From assembly GCF_014137855.1 (NCBI RefSeq), contig NZ_JACGWT010000006.1, positions 1 to 64,000 on the forward strand: a stretch of 64,000 nucleotides of DNA, read 5' to 3'. Within the stretch, counting starts at the first letter, position 1. Each line of letters starts with the position of its first letter. Both the position numbers and the translations under genes were made by a program. Source of the DNA: Microlunatus kandeliicorticis. Its GTDB lineage: Bacteria; Actinomycetota; Actinomycetes; Propionibacteriales; Propionibacteriaceae. A model generated the notes under the pieces. The model had not been told where the DNA came from. It was given only the letters and a program-made list of their open reading frames with translations, and searched no databases. Shown here in pieces: positions 36,753 through 46,349 of this stretch.

Positions 36753-38366
36753 TCAGCGCGGCGGGCGGCGGAGGACGACGTCGCCGTGCCGGGCGAGCAC
36801 CGGCCAGCTCGTCCAGACCGCCCAGCTGCGGGCGGCGGCCGGGCCCGAGCCGCGGTTGCGCACGTGGAACGCCCCCGATCCGGTCGCCAGGTAGGCCCGC
36901 AGGTCGGCCTGCCAGCCGGCGGTGTCGCGGATCCGGCGGAGCTGCCGGGGCGTCCGCGGGCCGTGCGGCCCGACCGTCAGCGCCGGTGGTGGGTCGTAGG
37001 CGTACCCGCCGTAGTCGACGACCACCCGGCACCCGCGCTCGACCGTCCGGCCGACCTGGTCGAGCTCGATCAGCACCGTCGGCTCGTCGCTGGTCAGGCA
37101 GCCGGGCAGCGTCCGGACGACCGGCGCGAGGGCGGCCGCCGGGAACCGGGTGCCGAGCCGCTGACCGAGCCCGGGCAGCCCGAGGGCGAGGACGGCGACG
37201 ACCAGCAGGACACCCGCCGCGGCGCGCGGACCGCGTCCTCGCCGCGGGACCCGGCAGCGCAACCCGAGCAACCGGGCCGCCGCCGCGGCGACCACCAGCG
37301 CGGCCGGGCCGGCCAGCACGGCCGGGTACTGCCGGAACAGGTTCGGGGTCAGGGCGAACAGCAGCAGCCCGTAGGCGAGCGCGAGCAGCACCGGCAGCCG
37401 GGCCGTCGGGACGCCGGCCGCGAGCGTCAGCGCCACGACCGCGAGCAGCACCACCCCGGCGAGCACCGGGTGCGCGGGGCGCCACGGCTCGAGCCCGCCG
37501 ATCAGCGTCAGCCGGTGCCACACCGTGCTCGGCTCCCCGCTCCGGCCGAGCTGGACGGTGACCACCTGGTGCCACATGGCTCGCGGGGCGGCCACGAAGA
37601 ACGGCAGGTAGACCAGCGCGCCAGCGGCGGTGAACCCCGCCAGCAGTCCCGGCAGCCGACGACGCCGCTCCGGCGCGAGCTGCCAGACCGCGACCAGCAG
37701 CGCAGCCAGCACGCCCCAGATCTTGACCCCGGCCCCGAAGCCGAGCGCCAGCCCGGCCAGCAGCGGCCACCCGGACCACGAGCGGTGCCCGGACGAGACC
37801 CGGTCGGCGCGCGCGAGCGCGAGCAGGGCGAGCAGCAGGGTGACGTTGCCCAGCCCCTCGAGCATGGTGGTCCGCTCGACGTAGACGGCCGGCCACCAGA
37901 CCGCGTAGAACAGCCCGCCGAGCAGCGCGGGCCACGCGCCGAGAGGGCGGGCGATCCGCGTCACCAGCACGGCGTTCGCCGCGCCCATGGCCACCCAGGC
38001 CAGACGGGCGGCCGCGAACCCGAGTCCTTCGTGGGTGAGCGCACCGAGCGTGGCGAACGGGGCGAGCGCGACCAGCACCCCCGGCGGCTGGAGGAAGAGG
38101 AAATCGCGGTACGGCGTCGCGCCGTGCACCCAGGCCAGCGCGGCGGCCATGTGCACGCCGTCGTCGTAGCTGCCGAGACCGAACAGCCCGCCCCCGCGGA
38201 GCAGCGGGACCAGCCGGCAGACCAGCGCGACCGCCGCCACCAGGACGGCCGGGCCGAGCGCCCCGACGACCCGGCTCACCCGCCGGGGCGGGGAGGTGCC
38301 GGCCCGCGGCCCGGCGGGCGCCGGGTCCGGCGGGCCGGTCCCGGATCCGGACAGTGTGCTGGTCAC
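36753..38366 (-). CDS. GT-C fold membrane glycosyltransferase (family 39-like)
   Basis: A 537-residue polytopic protein with about ten hydrophobic segments and a soluble C-terminal domain of about 130 residues. The first extracytoplasmic loop has the acidic SYDDGVHMAAA, and TPYRDFLFLQPPGVLVALAP is the LQPP motif of ArnT/PMT-like transferases that use polyprenyl-linked sugars. Acceptor unknown; cell-wall glycan or glycolipid is likely. GTG start with TAACCT 8 nt upstream. Confidence 0.82.
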   Translation of the reverse strand: MTSTLSGSGTGPPDPAPAGPRAGTSPPRRVSRVVGALGPAVLVAAVALVCRLVPLLRGGGLFGLGSYDDGVHMAAALAWVHGATPYRDFLFLQPPGVLVALAPFATLGALTHEGLGFAAARLAWVAMGAANAVLVTRIARPLGAWPALLGGLFYAVWWPAVYVERTTMLEGLGNVTLLLALLALARADRVSSGHRSWSGWPLLAGLALGFGAGVKIWGVLAALLVAVWQLAPERRRRLPGLLAGFTAAGALVYLPFFVAAPRAMWHQVVTVQLGRSGEPSTVWHRLTLIGGLEPWRPAHPVLAGVVLLAVVALTLAAGVPTARLPVLLALAYGLLLFALTPNLFRQYPAVLAGPAALVVAAAAARLLGLRCRVPRRGRGPRAAAGVLLVVAVLALGLPGLGQRLGTRFPAAALAPVVRTLPGCLTSDEPTVLIELDQVGRTVERGCRVVVDYGGYAYDPPPALTVGPHGPRTPRQLRRIRDTAGWQADLRAYLATGSGAFHVRNRGSGPAAARSWAVWTSWPVLARHGDVVLRRPPR

Positions 38367-38374
38367 CGGGCCGG

Positions 38375-38380
38375 AGGTTA
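38375..38380 (-). promoter_or_regulatory. -10 hexamer TAACCT for leaderless glycosyltransferase
   Basis: Minus strand TAACCT, 8 nt, GTG at 38366; no ribosome binding site. Confidence 0.55.
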
Positions 38381-38485
38381 GGGAGCCGCCCTCACGACGA
38401 CGGTGACAGGCAGGTCCGCGCCGGGTGAACGCCGACCCAACTCTGGGCGACCGCCCTCAGCCCCCGCTCGGGAACGGCGGACGGA

Positions 38486-39460
38486 TCAGGGCCACCGAGC
38501 GCCGAGCGAGATCAGCCCGAGCGCGGCGAGCACCGCGAACCCGAGCCCGAACCCGGCGTAGCGCGAGCTGACCTCGCGGTCGACCTTGTCCTTGCCCACC
38601 GAGGAGCCGATGTCCTTGTAGACGTCGCGGAGCTGGCCGGCCGACTGCGCGGTGTAGGCCTTGCCGCCGGAGATCCGGGCCACGTTGGCCAGCTCGGCCC
38701 GGTCCACCGGGACCGGCTCGCGCTGGCCCTGCACCTCGATATAGCCGTCCGGAGTGCCGTAGGCGATCGTGTAGATCGGGACGTCCTGGGCCTTGGCCGC
38801 GCGGGCGCCGTCGGCCGCCGAGCGCCCCACCTGGGTCTTGCCGTCGCTGAGCAGGACGATCCGGCCCGGCGGCTTGCTCTGCGGATTGCCCGGGTCGGCC
38901 GGCGCCTGAGCCAGCGCGGCCAACGAGGCGAAGATGCCGTCACCGATCGCCGTCGACGGACCGAGCTCCATGCTCTGGATCGCGGCCAGCGCGGCCGGGC
39001 GGTCGAGCGTCGGTGGCAGCAGCACGCTCGCGGTGCCGTCGAAGGCCACCACGGCGACGTTGTACTTGGGCGGCAGGGACTGGACGAACGCCTGCGCCGC
39101 GGTCTTGGCGGCCTCGAGCCGGCTGGGTTCGACGTCGGTTGCGGCCATCGAGTTGGAGACGTCGATGGTCACCACCACGGTGGCCCGCTCGCGCGGCACC
39201 TCGACGGTGGCCTTGGGTCGGGCGATGGCCAGGGTCAGCGAGACCAGACTGGCCAGCGACAGCGCGACGGCCAGGTGCCGGCGCCAGTTCGCCTCGCGCG
39301 GGATCACCAGGTCGAGCATGGTCCGGCCGACCTGCCGGTTGCGGTTGGCCTTGCGCCGCAGCAGACCGAGGTAGAGCCCGATCAGCACCGGGACGGCCAG
39401 CAGCAACCAGAGCCACTGCGGGGCCAGGAAGGACAGCATCGGGACGATCAACGGGCTCAT
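38486..39460 (-). CDS. VWA domain membrane protein (BatA-like), second copy
   Basis: A 324-residue protein: two N-terminal helices (WLWLLLAVPVLIGLYLGLL and LAVALSLASLVSLTLAI), a VWA domain with the metal-binding motif IDVSNSMAATD, and a C-terminal helix (YAGFGLGFAVLAALGLISLG). It is clearly paralogous to the gene just upstream. VWA proteins of MoxR operons are thought to present substrates or wall-associated partners to the ATPase. ATG 39460 is 28 nt after the previous stop. Last gene of the operon. Confidence 0.9.
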   Translation of the reverse strand: MSPLIVPMLSFLAPQWLWLLLAVPVLIGLYLGLLRRKANRNRQVGRTMLDLVIPREANWRRHLAVALSLASLVSLTLAIARPKATVEVPRERATVVVTIDVSNSMAATDVEPSRLEAAKTAAQAFVQSLPPKYNVAVVAFDGTASVLLPPTLDRPAALAAIQSMELGPSTAIGDGIFASLAALAQAPADPGNPQSKPPGRIVLLSDGKTQVGRSAADGARAAKAQDVPIYTIAYGTPDGYIEVQGQREPVPVDRAELANVARISGGKAYTAQSAGQLRDVYKDIGSSVGKDKVDREVSSRYAGFGLGFAVLAALGLISLGARWP

Positions 39461-39488
39461 CGTGCCCTCCAGTGTGCCTGCGCCGGGG

Positions 39489-40487
39489 TCACGGCCACCT
39501 CGCCGCCAGGGTGACCGCGCCGAGCGCGGCGAGCACGGCGAAGACGAAGCCGTACAGCGCGAACCGCGAGGTCACCTCGCGCTTGGCCGGCTCGGAGCCG
39601 ACCGAGGAGCCGATCCGCTCGTAGACCGTTTTGAGCTCGTCGGCCGAGGCGGCCTGATAGGCGATCCCGCCGGTCTGCTCGGCGATGCCCTTCAGCTGCG
39701 CGTCGTTCGGCGGGACGGCGTAGCGCTGCCCGTCGAGGTCGACGAAGCCGTTCTCGGTGCCGTAGGCGATCGTGTAGACCGGCACTTTCTTGCTGGCCGC
39801 GTCGGCGGACGCCTGGGCCGGCGCCTTGCCGGTGGTGTTCTCGCCGTCGCTGAGCAGCACGATCGCCGCCGGGGCGGTCGAGTTCGGGTTCTTCGGGTCC
39901 TTGGGCGCCTGGCTGACCGCCTGCAGCGCGGTGTCGATCCCGGCGCCGATGGCCGTCGAGTCCTGCAGCTCGATGGTGTCGACCGCCCGGATCGCCACCT
40001 GGTGGTCCTGGGTCGGCGGGGTGAGGATCGTGACGTTGCCGGCCATCGAGACCACCGACACGTTGAACTTGGCCGGGAGGCTGGTGATGAACGCCTTGGC
40101 CGCGGTCTTGGCTGCGTCGAGCCGGGTCGGCTTGACGTCGGTGGCCGCCATCGACCGGGACGCGTCGAGCACCACCACCACGGTGGCCCGCTCGCGCGGC
40201 ACCTGGACGGTGGCCTCGGGACGGGCGAAGGCCATGGTGAGCGCGCCCAGGCTGAGCAGGGCCAGCGCGACCGAGAGGTGCCGCCGCCACTGCGACTGCT
40301 TGGGCATCACCACCTCGAGCATCGAGGTGTTGGTGAACCGCATCCCGCGCCGGTTCTTGCGCCGGTTGAGCAGCACGTAGACCGCGATCAGCGCCGGGAT
40401 GGCCAGCAGGATCAGCAGCCGCAGCGGCGAGGCGAAGTCGTCGGGGACGAACGGCAGCGAGGCCATCGGGGTCGGCAGGCCGGTCAC
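39489..40487 (-). CDS. VWA domain membrane protein (BatA-like), first copy
   Basis: About 332 residues, same plan as its paralogue: LRLLILLAIPALIAVYVLL, then LSVALALLSLGALTMAF, VWA with VVVLDASRSMAATD, C-terminal helix ALYGFVFAVLAALGAVTLAA. I chose GTG 40487 because it overlaps the DUF58 stop as GTGA (40484-40487), the coupling used throughout this window; ATG 40466 is an alternative. Tandem VWA genes are usual in complete MoxR operons. Confidence 0.9.
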   Translation of the reverse strand: MTGLPTPMASLPFVPDDFASPLRLLILLAIPALIAVYVLLNRRKNRRGMRFTNTSMLEVVMPKQSQWRRHLSVALALLSLGALTMAFARPEATVQVPRERATVVVVLDASRSMAATDVKPTRLDAAKTAAKAFITSLPAKFNVSVVSMAGNVTILTPPTQDHQVAIRAVDTIELQDSTAIGAGIDTALQAVSQAPKDPKNPNSTAPAAIVLLSDGENTTGKAPAQASADAASKKVPVYTIAYGTENGFVDLDGQRYAVPPNDAQLKGIAEQTGGIAYQAASADELKTVYERIGSSVGSEPAKREVTSRFALYGFVFAVLAALGAVTLAARWP

Positions 40488-41677
40488 TTGGCCACACCCT
40501 GCGGCGGGGCGTGCAGCATCGAGGCGACCCGGCGGTAGGCCAGCACGAACCGGGCGATGTCCTGCACCCAGTCCCGGTCGGTGCGCAGCTGGATGTGGCC
40601 CACACCAGCACGACGCAGGGCGATCCGGATCCGTTCCCGCTGGGCGGCACTGGCCGCGTCCATCCGGGCCCGGGCGTTGGCGTCGGCGGTGTTGATGTAG
40701 CGCTGGAAGTTGGTTTCCGGATCGCGGATGAGCATCTCGCCGACGTTGGGGAACTCGATCTCGCGGGTGTCGACGACCTCGATGGCCAGCACCTGGTTGC
40801 GCACCCCGAGCCGGCGCATCGAACGCTCCCACGGCGGCTCGACGTTGGGGTCGAGCTCGTGGTCGCCGGGGGTGAGGAAGTCGCTGACCACCACCCGCAG
40901 GCCGCGGCGGCGCTGGGTCCGGGCCAGCTGGTGGATCGCGGCGGGCAGGTCGAGCGGGCCGGTCGCGTGGTCGGGGACGAAGGGCTCGTCGAGCATCTTG
41001 CGGAGCAGCCCGTAGAGCGCGGAGCGACCGGAGCGGGCGGGCAGCCGGCGCAGCGTGTCGGGGCGCATGACGTAGCCGCCGAACCGGTCGCCCATCTTCT
41101 GGCTGAGGAAGCCGATGGTGGCCACCGCGGCGATGCCGAGGTCGCGCTTGGTGACGCCCTCGGTCCCCCAGTTCATCGACGGGGTGACGTCAAGCAGCGC
41201 CCAGACCTCGAGCTCGCGGTCGGCCATGGTGTCGCGGACGTACGGCGTGGTGGTGCGCGCGGTGACCGCCCAGTCGATCTTGCGGACGTCGTCCTCACCC
41301 GGCCGGTACTGGCGGGCGTCGTTGGCGTCGGTGCCCGGGCCGGGCAGCAGGCCGAGGTGGTCGCCCTGGAGGAAGCCCTCGAGCCGCCGGACGATCGTCA
41401 GCTCGAGCCGACGCAGCGCCGCCTCGGGGGCCAGCTTCTTGAGCGGGATCGTCGGCCGGGTCGGCACCCCGAGCACCGAGGCCGCGGCGCCGACGTCGGG
41501 CGGCGGCGCGCTGAACGCCGGGCTGCCGCTCGGGGCCGGATAGGACGGGTAACCGGACGCGCCAGTCGGCGGCGGGTACTGACCCGGGGCCGGGTAGCCG
41601 CCGGGTGGCGGGTAGGAGTCGGGCGGCGGGTAGGAGCCGGGCGGCCCGGGTGTCGGGCCCGGTGGTGGGTAGGACAA
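40484..41677 (-). CDS. DUF58 protein with proline-rich N-terminus
   Basis: A 397-residue protein. The first 65 residues are a low-complexity Pro/Gly/Tyr/Ser region (PPPGGYPAPGQYPPP). The DUF58 core has DARQYRPGEDDVRKIDWAVT and EVWALLDVTPSMNWG, the VWA-like strand. No membrane helix is present, unlike the DUF58 protein at 602-1909, so it is probably cytoplasmic and bridges MoxR to the membrane VWA proteins. ATG 41677, 10 nt after moxR. Confidence 0.9.
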   Translation of the reverse strand: MSYPPPGPTPGPPGSYPPPDSYPPPGGYPAPGQYPPPTGASGYPSYPAPSGSPAFSAPPPDVGAAASVLGVPTRPTIPLKKLAPEAALRRLELTIVRRLEGFLQGDHLGLLPGPGTDANDARQYRPGEDDVRKIDWAVTARTTTPYVRDTMADRELEVWALLDVTPSMNWGTEGVTKRDLGIAAVATIGFLSQKMGDRFGGYVMRPDTLRRLPARSGRSALYGLLRKMLDEPFVPDHATGPLDLPAAIHQLARTQRRRGLRVVVSDFLTPGDHELDPNVEPPWERSMRRLGVRNQVLAIEVVDTREIEFPNVGEMLIRDPETNFQRYINTADANARARMDAASAAQRERIRIALRRAGVGHIQLRTDRDWVQDIARFVLAYRRVASMLHAPPQGVAK

Positions 41678-41687
41678 GACGGTCCGT

Positions 41688-42749
<1,062 letters not shown>

Positions 42750-43020
42750 GCGATCTCCTTCGAGTCGGCTGGCGGGCGCCGCGGGCCCCGATCGGTCGCA
42801 GGTGCCGGCGGGGTGTCCGGAGCGCGGTCATTCTCGCAGACCATTCCATCATCACCACGGGGCACAAACCCGGGTCGGCCCGGCGGCCGCGCCGGGCCGA
42901 TCGCGACCGCGGCACCGGGGCCCGGCGGCCGCGTCGAGCTGTGGGGCTGCTCCCGGCGCCGTGCAGAATGGGCCCCCTGCCGACGGGTGCCGGTGCCCGC
43001 AGACGGGAGTGGAGATCGCG
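42750..43020. other. Divergent gap between moxR and the pseudokinase-like gene
   Basis: 271 bp that should hold both promoters. A perfect 11-bp stem with a GCCG loop (TCGGCCCGGCG / CGCCGGGCCGA, 42875-42900) is the only clear structure. A GAGAAT hexamer on the minus strand near 42831-42836 could be a -10 for moxR. Confidence 0.45.
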
Positions 43021-43998
43021 ATGTCGAACGACGCGGCGGGCTGGGGCGCGGGCCCCGCGGTCCCGCTGACGCCGCTGCTCCCCGACGACCCGCCCAAGAT
43101 CGGCGACTACTGGATCGACGCCCGGCTCACCGCGACCCCGGCCGGGGTCGCCTACACCGGGCACGCCGGCTCGTCGGCCGACCCGGCCGGCGAGACGCCG
43201 GCCATGGTCATCTTGCTGTCCGAGGGGGCGGCCGCCGACCCGGCGGCCCGCGACCGGCTGGCCGGCGTGGTCAACCAGATGTGGATCGACACCGTGCTGG
43301 CGCGCGGCGGCCAGGGCCAGGACACCGGGAAGTTCGCCCGCAAGTACCGCGCCGACACCGACGACCCGATCGCCCCGGACGACCGGCAGCCGGCCCCGTG
43401 GGTGGCGCTGGCCTACGACGGGTCGCCGGCTGCCGCGCAGGAGGCCGCCCGGGTGCTCGACGAGGTCGAGCTGGCCACCCTCCCGCCGTCGGGGTCGCCG
43501 TCCGGACCCGACTACCGGCACTACTGGCGTGACCGCGTCCAGCCCGGGCTGGCCCGGATGTGGCCGCTGCCCTGGCCCGGTCGCTACGACCGGGCCGGCT
43601 GGCGGACGATCCTGGTCTCCTGGCTGCTGATGCTGCTGCTCGGCGCGCTGGCCGTGCTGATCGCCATCCTGATCTTCCACAACCTGCCGCCGCAGGCCCC
43701 GCCGACGCCGACCGGCGGCTCCGGCAGCCCGCCGCCGCAGTCCAGCTCGTCGTCGCCGCAGTCCGGCTCACCGTCACCGCAGTCCGGCTCACCGTCCCCG
43801 CAGTCGGGCTCCCCCTCGCCGCAGTCCGGGTCGCCGTCGGCCGCCTCGCCGTCCGGGTCGCCGTCGCGGTCCGGGACCCCGACCGGGTCGCCGTCGTCGT
43901 CGCCGAGCCCGAGCGGGACCCAGTCCGGCCCCGGCCAGCCGAGCCCGACGGAGTCCGGGACCGCCGGGTCGAGCCAGTCGCCCCCGTCGCGCTTGTGA
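43021..43998 (+). CDS. Membrane protein with degenerate kinase-like N-lobe and Ser/Pro/Gln repeat tail
   Basis: 325 residues. KIGDYWIDARLTATPAGVAY followed by VILLSEG resembles the start of a Ser/Thr kinase N-lobe (glycine loop and VAVK strand), and PAPWVALAYDGSPAAAQEAA resembles the kinase hinge, but the invariant Lys, HRD and DFG are missing and the domain is short. One membrane helix (SWLLMLLLGALAVLIAILIF) is followed by about 100 residues of low complexity including tandem SPSPQSG units. ATG with GGAG upstream. Possibly a binding pseudokinase linked to the divergent MoxR operon. The kinase link is my reading of short motifs. Confidence 0.7.
   Translation: MSNDAAGWGAGPAVPLTPLLPDDPPKIGDYWIDARLTATPAGVAYTGHAGSSADPAGETPAMVILLSEGAAADPAARDRLAGVVNQMWIDTVLARGGQGQDTGKFARKYRADTDDPIAPDDRQPAPWVALAYDGSPAAAQEAARVLDEVELATLPPSGSPSGPDYRHYWRDRVQPGLARMWPLPWPGRYDRAGWRTILVSWLLMLLLGALAVLIAILIFHNLPPQAPPTPTGGSGSPPPQSSSSSPQSGSPSPQSGSPSPQSGSPSPQSGSPSAASPSGSPSRSGTPTGSPSSSPSPSGTQSGPGQPSPTESGTAGSSQSPPSRL
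43738..43839 (+). repeat. 21-bp tandem repeat coding for SPSPQSG units
   Basis: Units begin with CAGTCC or CAGTCG at 43738, 43759, 43780, 43801 and 43822. All are in frame with the host gene and encode the extracytoplasmic tail; slippage would change tail length without breaking the frame. Confidence 0.85.
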
Positions 43999-44106
43999 GT
44001 GGGCGCGCTCGTGAGTGTCCGGCGCAGCAGGAACCGGAGCCGAGGACGACGGCGGCCGGGCGCGCCAGGATGACCCTCACCGGCCGGGGATGAGACCATC
44101 GCCGCT

Positions 44107-45006
44107 GTGACGGGCACCGGCGAACAGACCGCGGCACCGCCGACGGCGCGCGCCGGACACCGGACGGGCGAAGGGGCGTCCGACCGGCCCCCGAAGCTGA
44201 TCGTCTCCGACCTCGACGGCACCTTCCTCTCCCCCGACGGCACGGTCAGCCCGCTCAACGCCGAGGCCGTCCGGGCCGCCGAGGGGGCCGGGATCACGGT
44301 GATGTTCGCGACCGGACGCCCGATCCGCTGGCTGACCCCGGTCGCCGACCTGCCCGGCGTCCACCCGCTGGTGATCGCGAGCAACGGGGCCGTGCTCTAC
44401 GACCTGGCCCGCCGCGAGATCGTCGACCAGCAGCTGATCGCGGTGGCCGCCGCGGCCGACGCGGTGGCCGAGATCCGCACCGCGCTGCCCGACGTCGCGT
44501 TCGGCGTCGAGACCGGCGAGGAGGTCGGCTACGAGGAGCACTACCAGCTGACCCACCGGCTCGACGCGGGCACGGCCGGCGGATCGACCCCGTGGGTCAG
44601 CCGCGGCCGGGCCGAGGACCTGGTCCGGGCCGGCGACTTCGTCAAGCTGCTGGTCCAGCACCCCGAGCTGAGCGCCGACGCCCTGGTCGCGGAGTTGCGG
44701 ACGCTGGTCGGTGACCGCTTGACCGTCACCCACTCGGTGCTCAGCGGGCGCGCCCTCGCCGAGGTCAGCGCGCTCGGGGTCAGCAAGGCCACCATGCTGG
44801 CCCGGCACGCCGCACGGCTGGGGATCGAGCCGGCCGACGTCGCCGGGTTCGGCGACATGCCCAACGACGCCGACCTGCTCGGATGGGTGGGTCGGCCGCA
44901 CGTGATGGCCGACGCGCACCCGACGCTCGACGGGCTCGGGCTGCGGATCGGCAGCAACGCCGACTCGGCCGTCGGCCGGGTGCTGCTCGGCTGGGTCGGC
45001 CGGTGA
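44107..45006 (+). CDS. HAD superfamily phosphatase, Cof type
   Basis: A 299-residue hydrolase. Motif I VSDLDGTFL (nucleophile and acid/base Asp), motif II FATGRP, the Lys of motif III in VSKATMLARHAA, motif IV GFGDMPNDADLL. A C2 cap of about 100 residues separates II and III. These enzymes dephosphorylate sugar phosphates or similar small molecules. GTG start; the first 30 residues are disordered, so a later start is possible. Its stop overlaps the next start (GTGA at 45003-45006). Confidence 0.93.
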   Translation: MTGTGEQTAAPPTARAGHRTGEGASDRPPKLIVSDLDGTFLSPDGTVSPLNAEAVRAAEGAGITVMFATGRPIRWLTPVADLPGVHPLVIASNGAVLYDLARREIVDQQLIAVAAAADAVAEIRTALPDVAFGVETGEEVGYEEHYQLTHRLDAGTAGGSTPWVSRGRAEDLVRAGDFVKLLVQHPELSADALVAELRTLVGDRLTVTHSVLSGRALAEVSALGVSKATMLARHAARLGIEPADVAGFGDMPNDADLLGWVGRPHVMADAHPTLDGLGLRIGSNADSAVGRVLLGWVGR

Positions 45007-46304
45007 CCGACACCGCCGACCGGACGACCACGCCGACGACCAGGGCCGCGGATCCGACCCCGGTGGCGCCGCCGACCGGCACGGGGTCCGCGCTCCCGGG
45101 CTGGCTGCGCGCGCTGCTGGTCGGGCTGCTGCCCACGGTCGTCGGGCTGTACGTGGCCGCGACCACGCTCGGCGGCCGAGCCTGGCCGTGGCGGCCGAAC
45201 ATGGCCGACCTGGCGGTCTACCGACGGGCCGGCGCTGCGCTGCTGACCGGCCAGGACATCTACCACCTGCCCGACTCGCTGCCCTTCCTCTACCCGCCGT
45301 TCGCGGCGGTGATCGCGGTGCCGCTCGCGCTGCTGCCGAGCACCGTGGTGGAGATCGGCTGGACGGTGGCCAACGTCGCCGCCCTGCTGGTGATCATGCA
45401 CCGGTTCGGGGTGCGCGGCTGGGCGCTGAGCCTGCTCGGCACCGCGGTGATCTGGTTCGTCGAGCCGGTCAACCAGACCCTCGGCTACGGGCAGGTGGGG
45501 ATCTTCCTGGTCGCGCTGGTGGTCGTCGACCTGGTGCCGCGGTCGAGGACCGACACCTTCGTCGCCGACGACCCGGCGCGGGCCTCGGTGCGGCAAGGCC
45601 GACTGGTCGGCGTGCTGACCGGGCTCGCGGCGGCGATCAAGCTCACCCCCGGGCTGTTCTTCCTGCTGCTCGCGGCCGGGCGGCGCGGCCGGGCGGCCCT
45701 CGGGGTGCTGATCGGCTTCCTCGCGGTCACCGTGGCCACCGCGGCGATCGTCCCGGGCGTCTCGCTCGGCTACTGGACCCGGTTGGCCCGCGGTGACACC
45801 GGGCTGGGCCACAGCATCATCTACACCACCAATCAGTCGGTCTACGGCGCCTGGCTGCGCGACTTCGGGCTGGGCCGGGCCAGCAGCCTGTCAGGGCTGG
45901 CCGTGTGCGGCCTGGTCGCCCTGCTCGGCGTGGTCGTCGGGGTGGTCTGGCTGCGGCGCGGCGACGCGCCGACCGCGGTGGTGCTCGGCGGGGTGGCCAC
46001 GCTGCTGGCCTCGCCGGTCTCCTGGTCGCACCACTTCGTCTGGGTGGTGCCGCTCGGGCTGGTGCTGTTCCGGCTCCGCGGGCACCCGGTGCTGCGGACG
46101 ATCGGGTTCGTCTTCGTCGGCTGGGTGGTGGCCGCGCCGTTCAAGGTGCTGCCGCGGGGCGGGGACGTCGAGCTGACCTACCGGTGGCCGGCGGACCTGC
46201 TGGCCTCGATCACCCCGATCCTCGGGGTGCTGCTGCTGGTGGCCGCCGGTCTCGCCGCCCGACGGCCCCGTCCGGAGGGTGCGATCCGTCCAGACGGGTC
46301 GTGA
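45003..46304 (+). CDS. GT87 family membrane mannosyltransferase-like protein
   Basis: A 433-residue polytopic GT-C protein with about ten hydrophobic segments. The first loop has DLAVYRRAGAALLTGQDIYH (Asp expected in catalysis) and LPFLYPPFAAVIAVPLALLP; GYGQVGIFLVALVVVDLVP, AAIKLTPGLFFLLL and SPVSWSHHFVWVVPLGL are family marks. Relatives (PimE and other DUF2029 proteins) transfer mannose or arabinose from polyprenyl phosphate in mycobacterial-type glycolipid synthesis. GTG start coupled to the HAD gene. Confidence 0.88.
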   Translation: MTDTADRTTTPTTRAADPTPVAPPTGTGSALPGWLRALLVGLLPTVVGLYVAATTLGGRAWPWRPNMADLAVYRRAGAALLTGQDIYHLPDSLPFLYPPFAAVIAVPLALLPSTVVEIGWTVANVAALLVIMHRFGVRGWALSLLGTAVIWFVEPVNQTLGYGQVGIFLVALVVVDLVPRSRTDTFVADDPARASVRQGRLVGVLTGLAAAIKLTPGLFFLLLAAGRRGRAALGVLIGFLAVTVATAAIVPGVSLGYWTRLARGDTGLGHSIIYTTNQSVYGAWLRDFGLGRASSLSGLAVCGLVALLGVVVGVVWLRRGDAPTAVVLGGVATLLASPVSWSHHFVWVVPLGLVLFRLRGHPVLRTIGFVFVGWVVAAPFKVLPRGGDVELTYRWPADLLASITPILGVLLLVAAGLAARRPRPEGAIRPDGS

Positions 46305-46349
46305 CAAGCCTCACTCCCCCGCGACCGCCGACGAGGCGACGATCAGTCC

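Noticed and set aside
42875-42900. Terminator hairpin
   Set aside because: It lies between divergent genes, where no transcript should end; more likely a protein site or chance in GC-rich DNA.
43738-43839. CRISPR or minisatellite in non-coding DNA
   Set aside because: The 21-bp units are in frame and encode SPSPQSG; it is a coding repeat.
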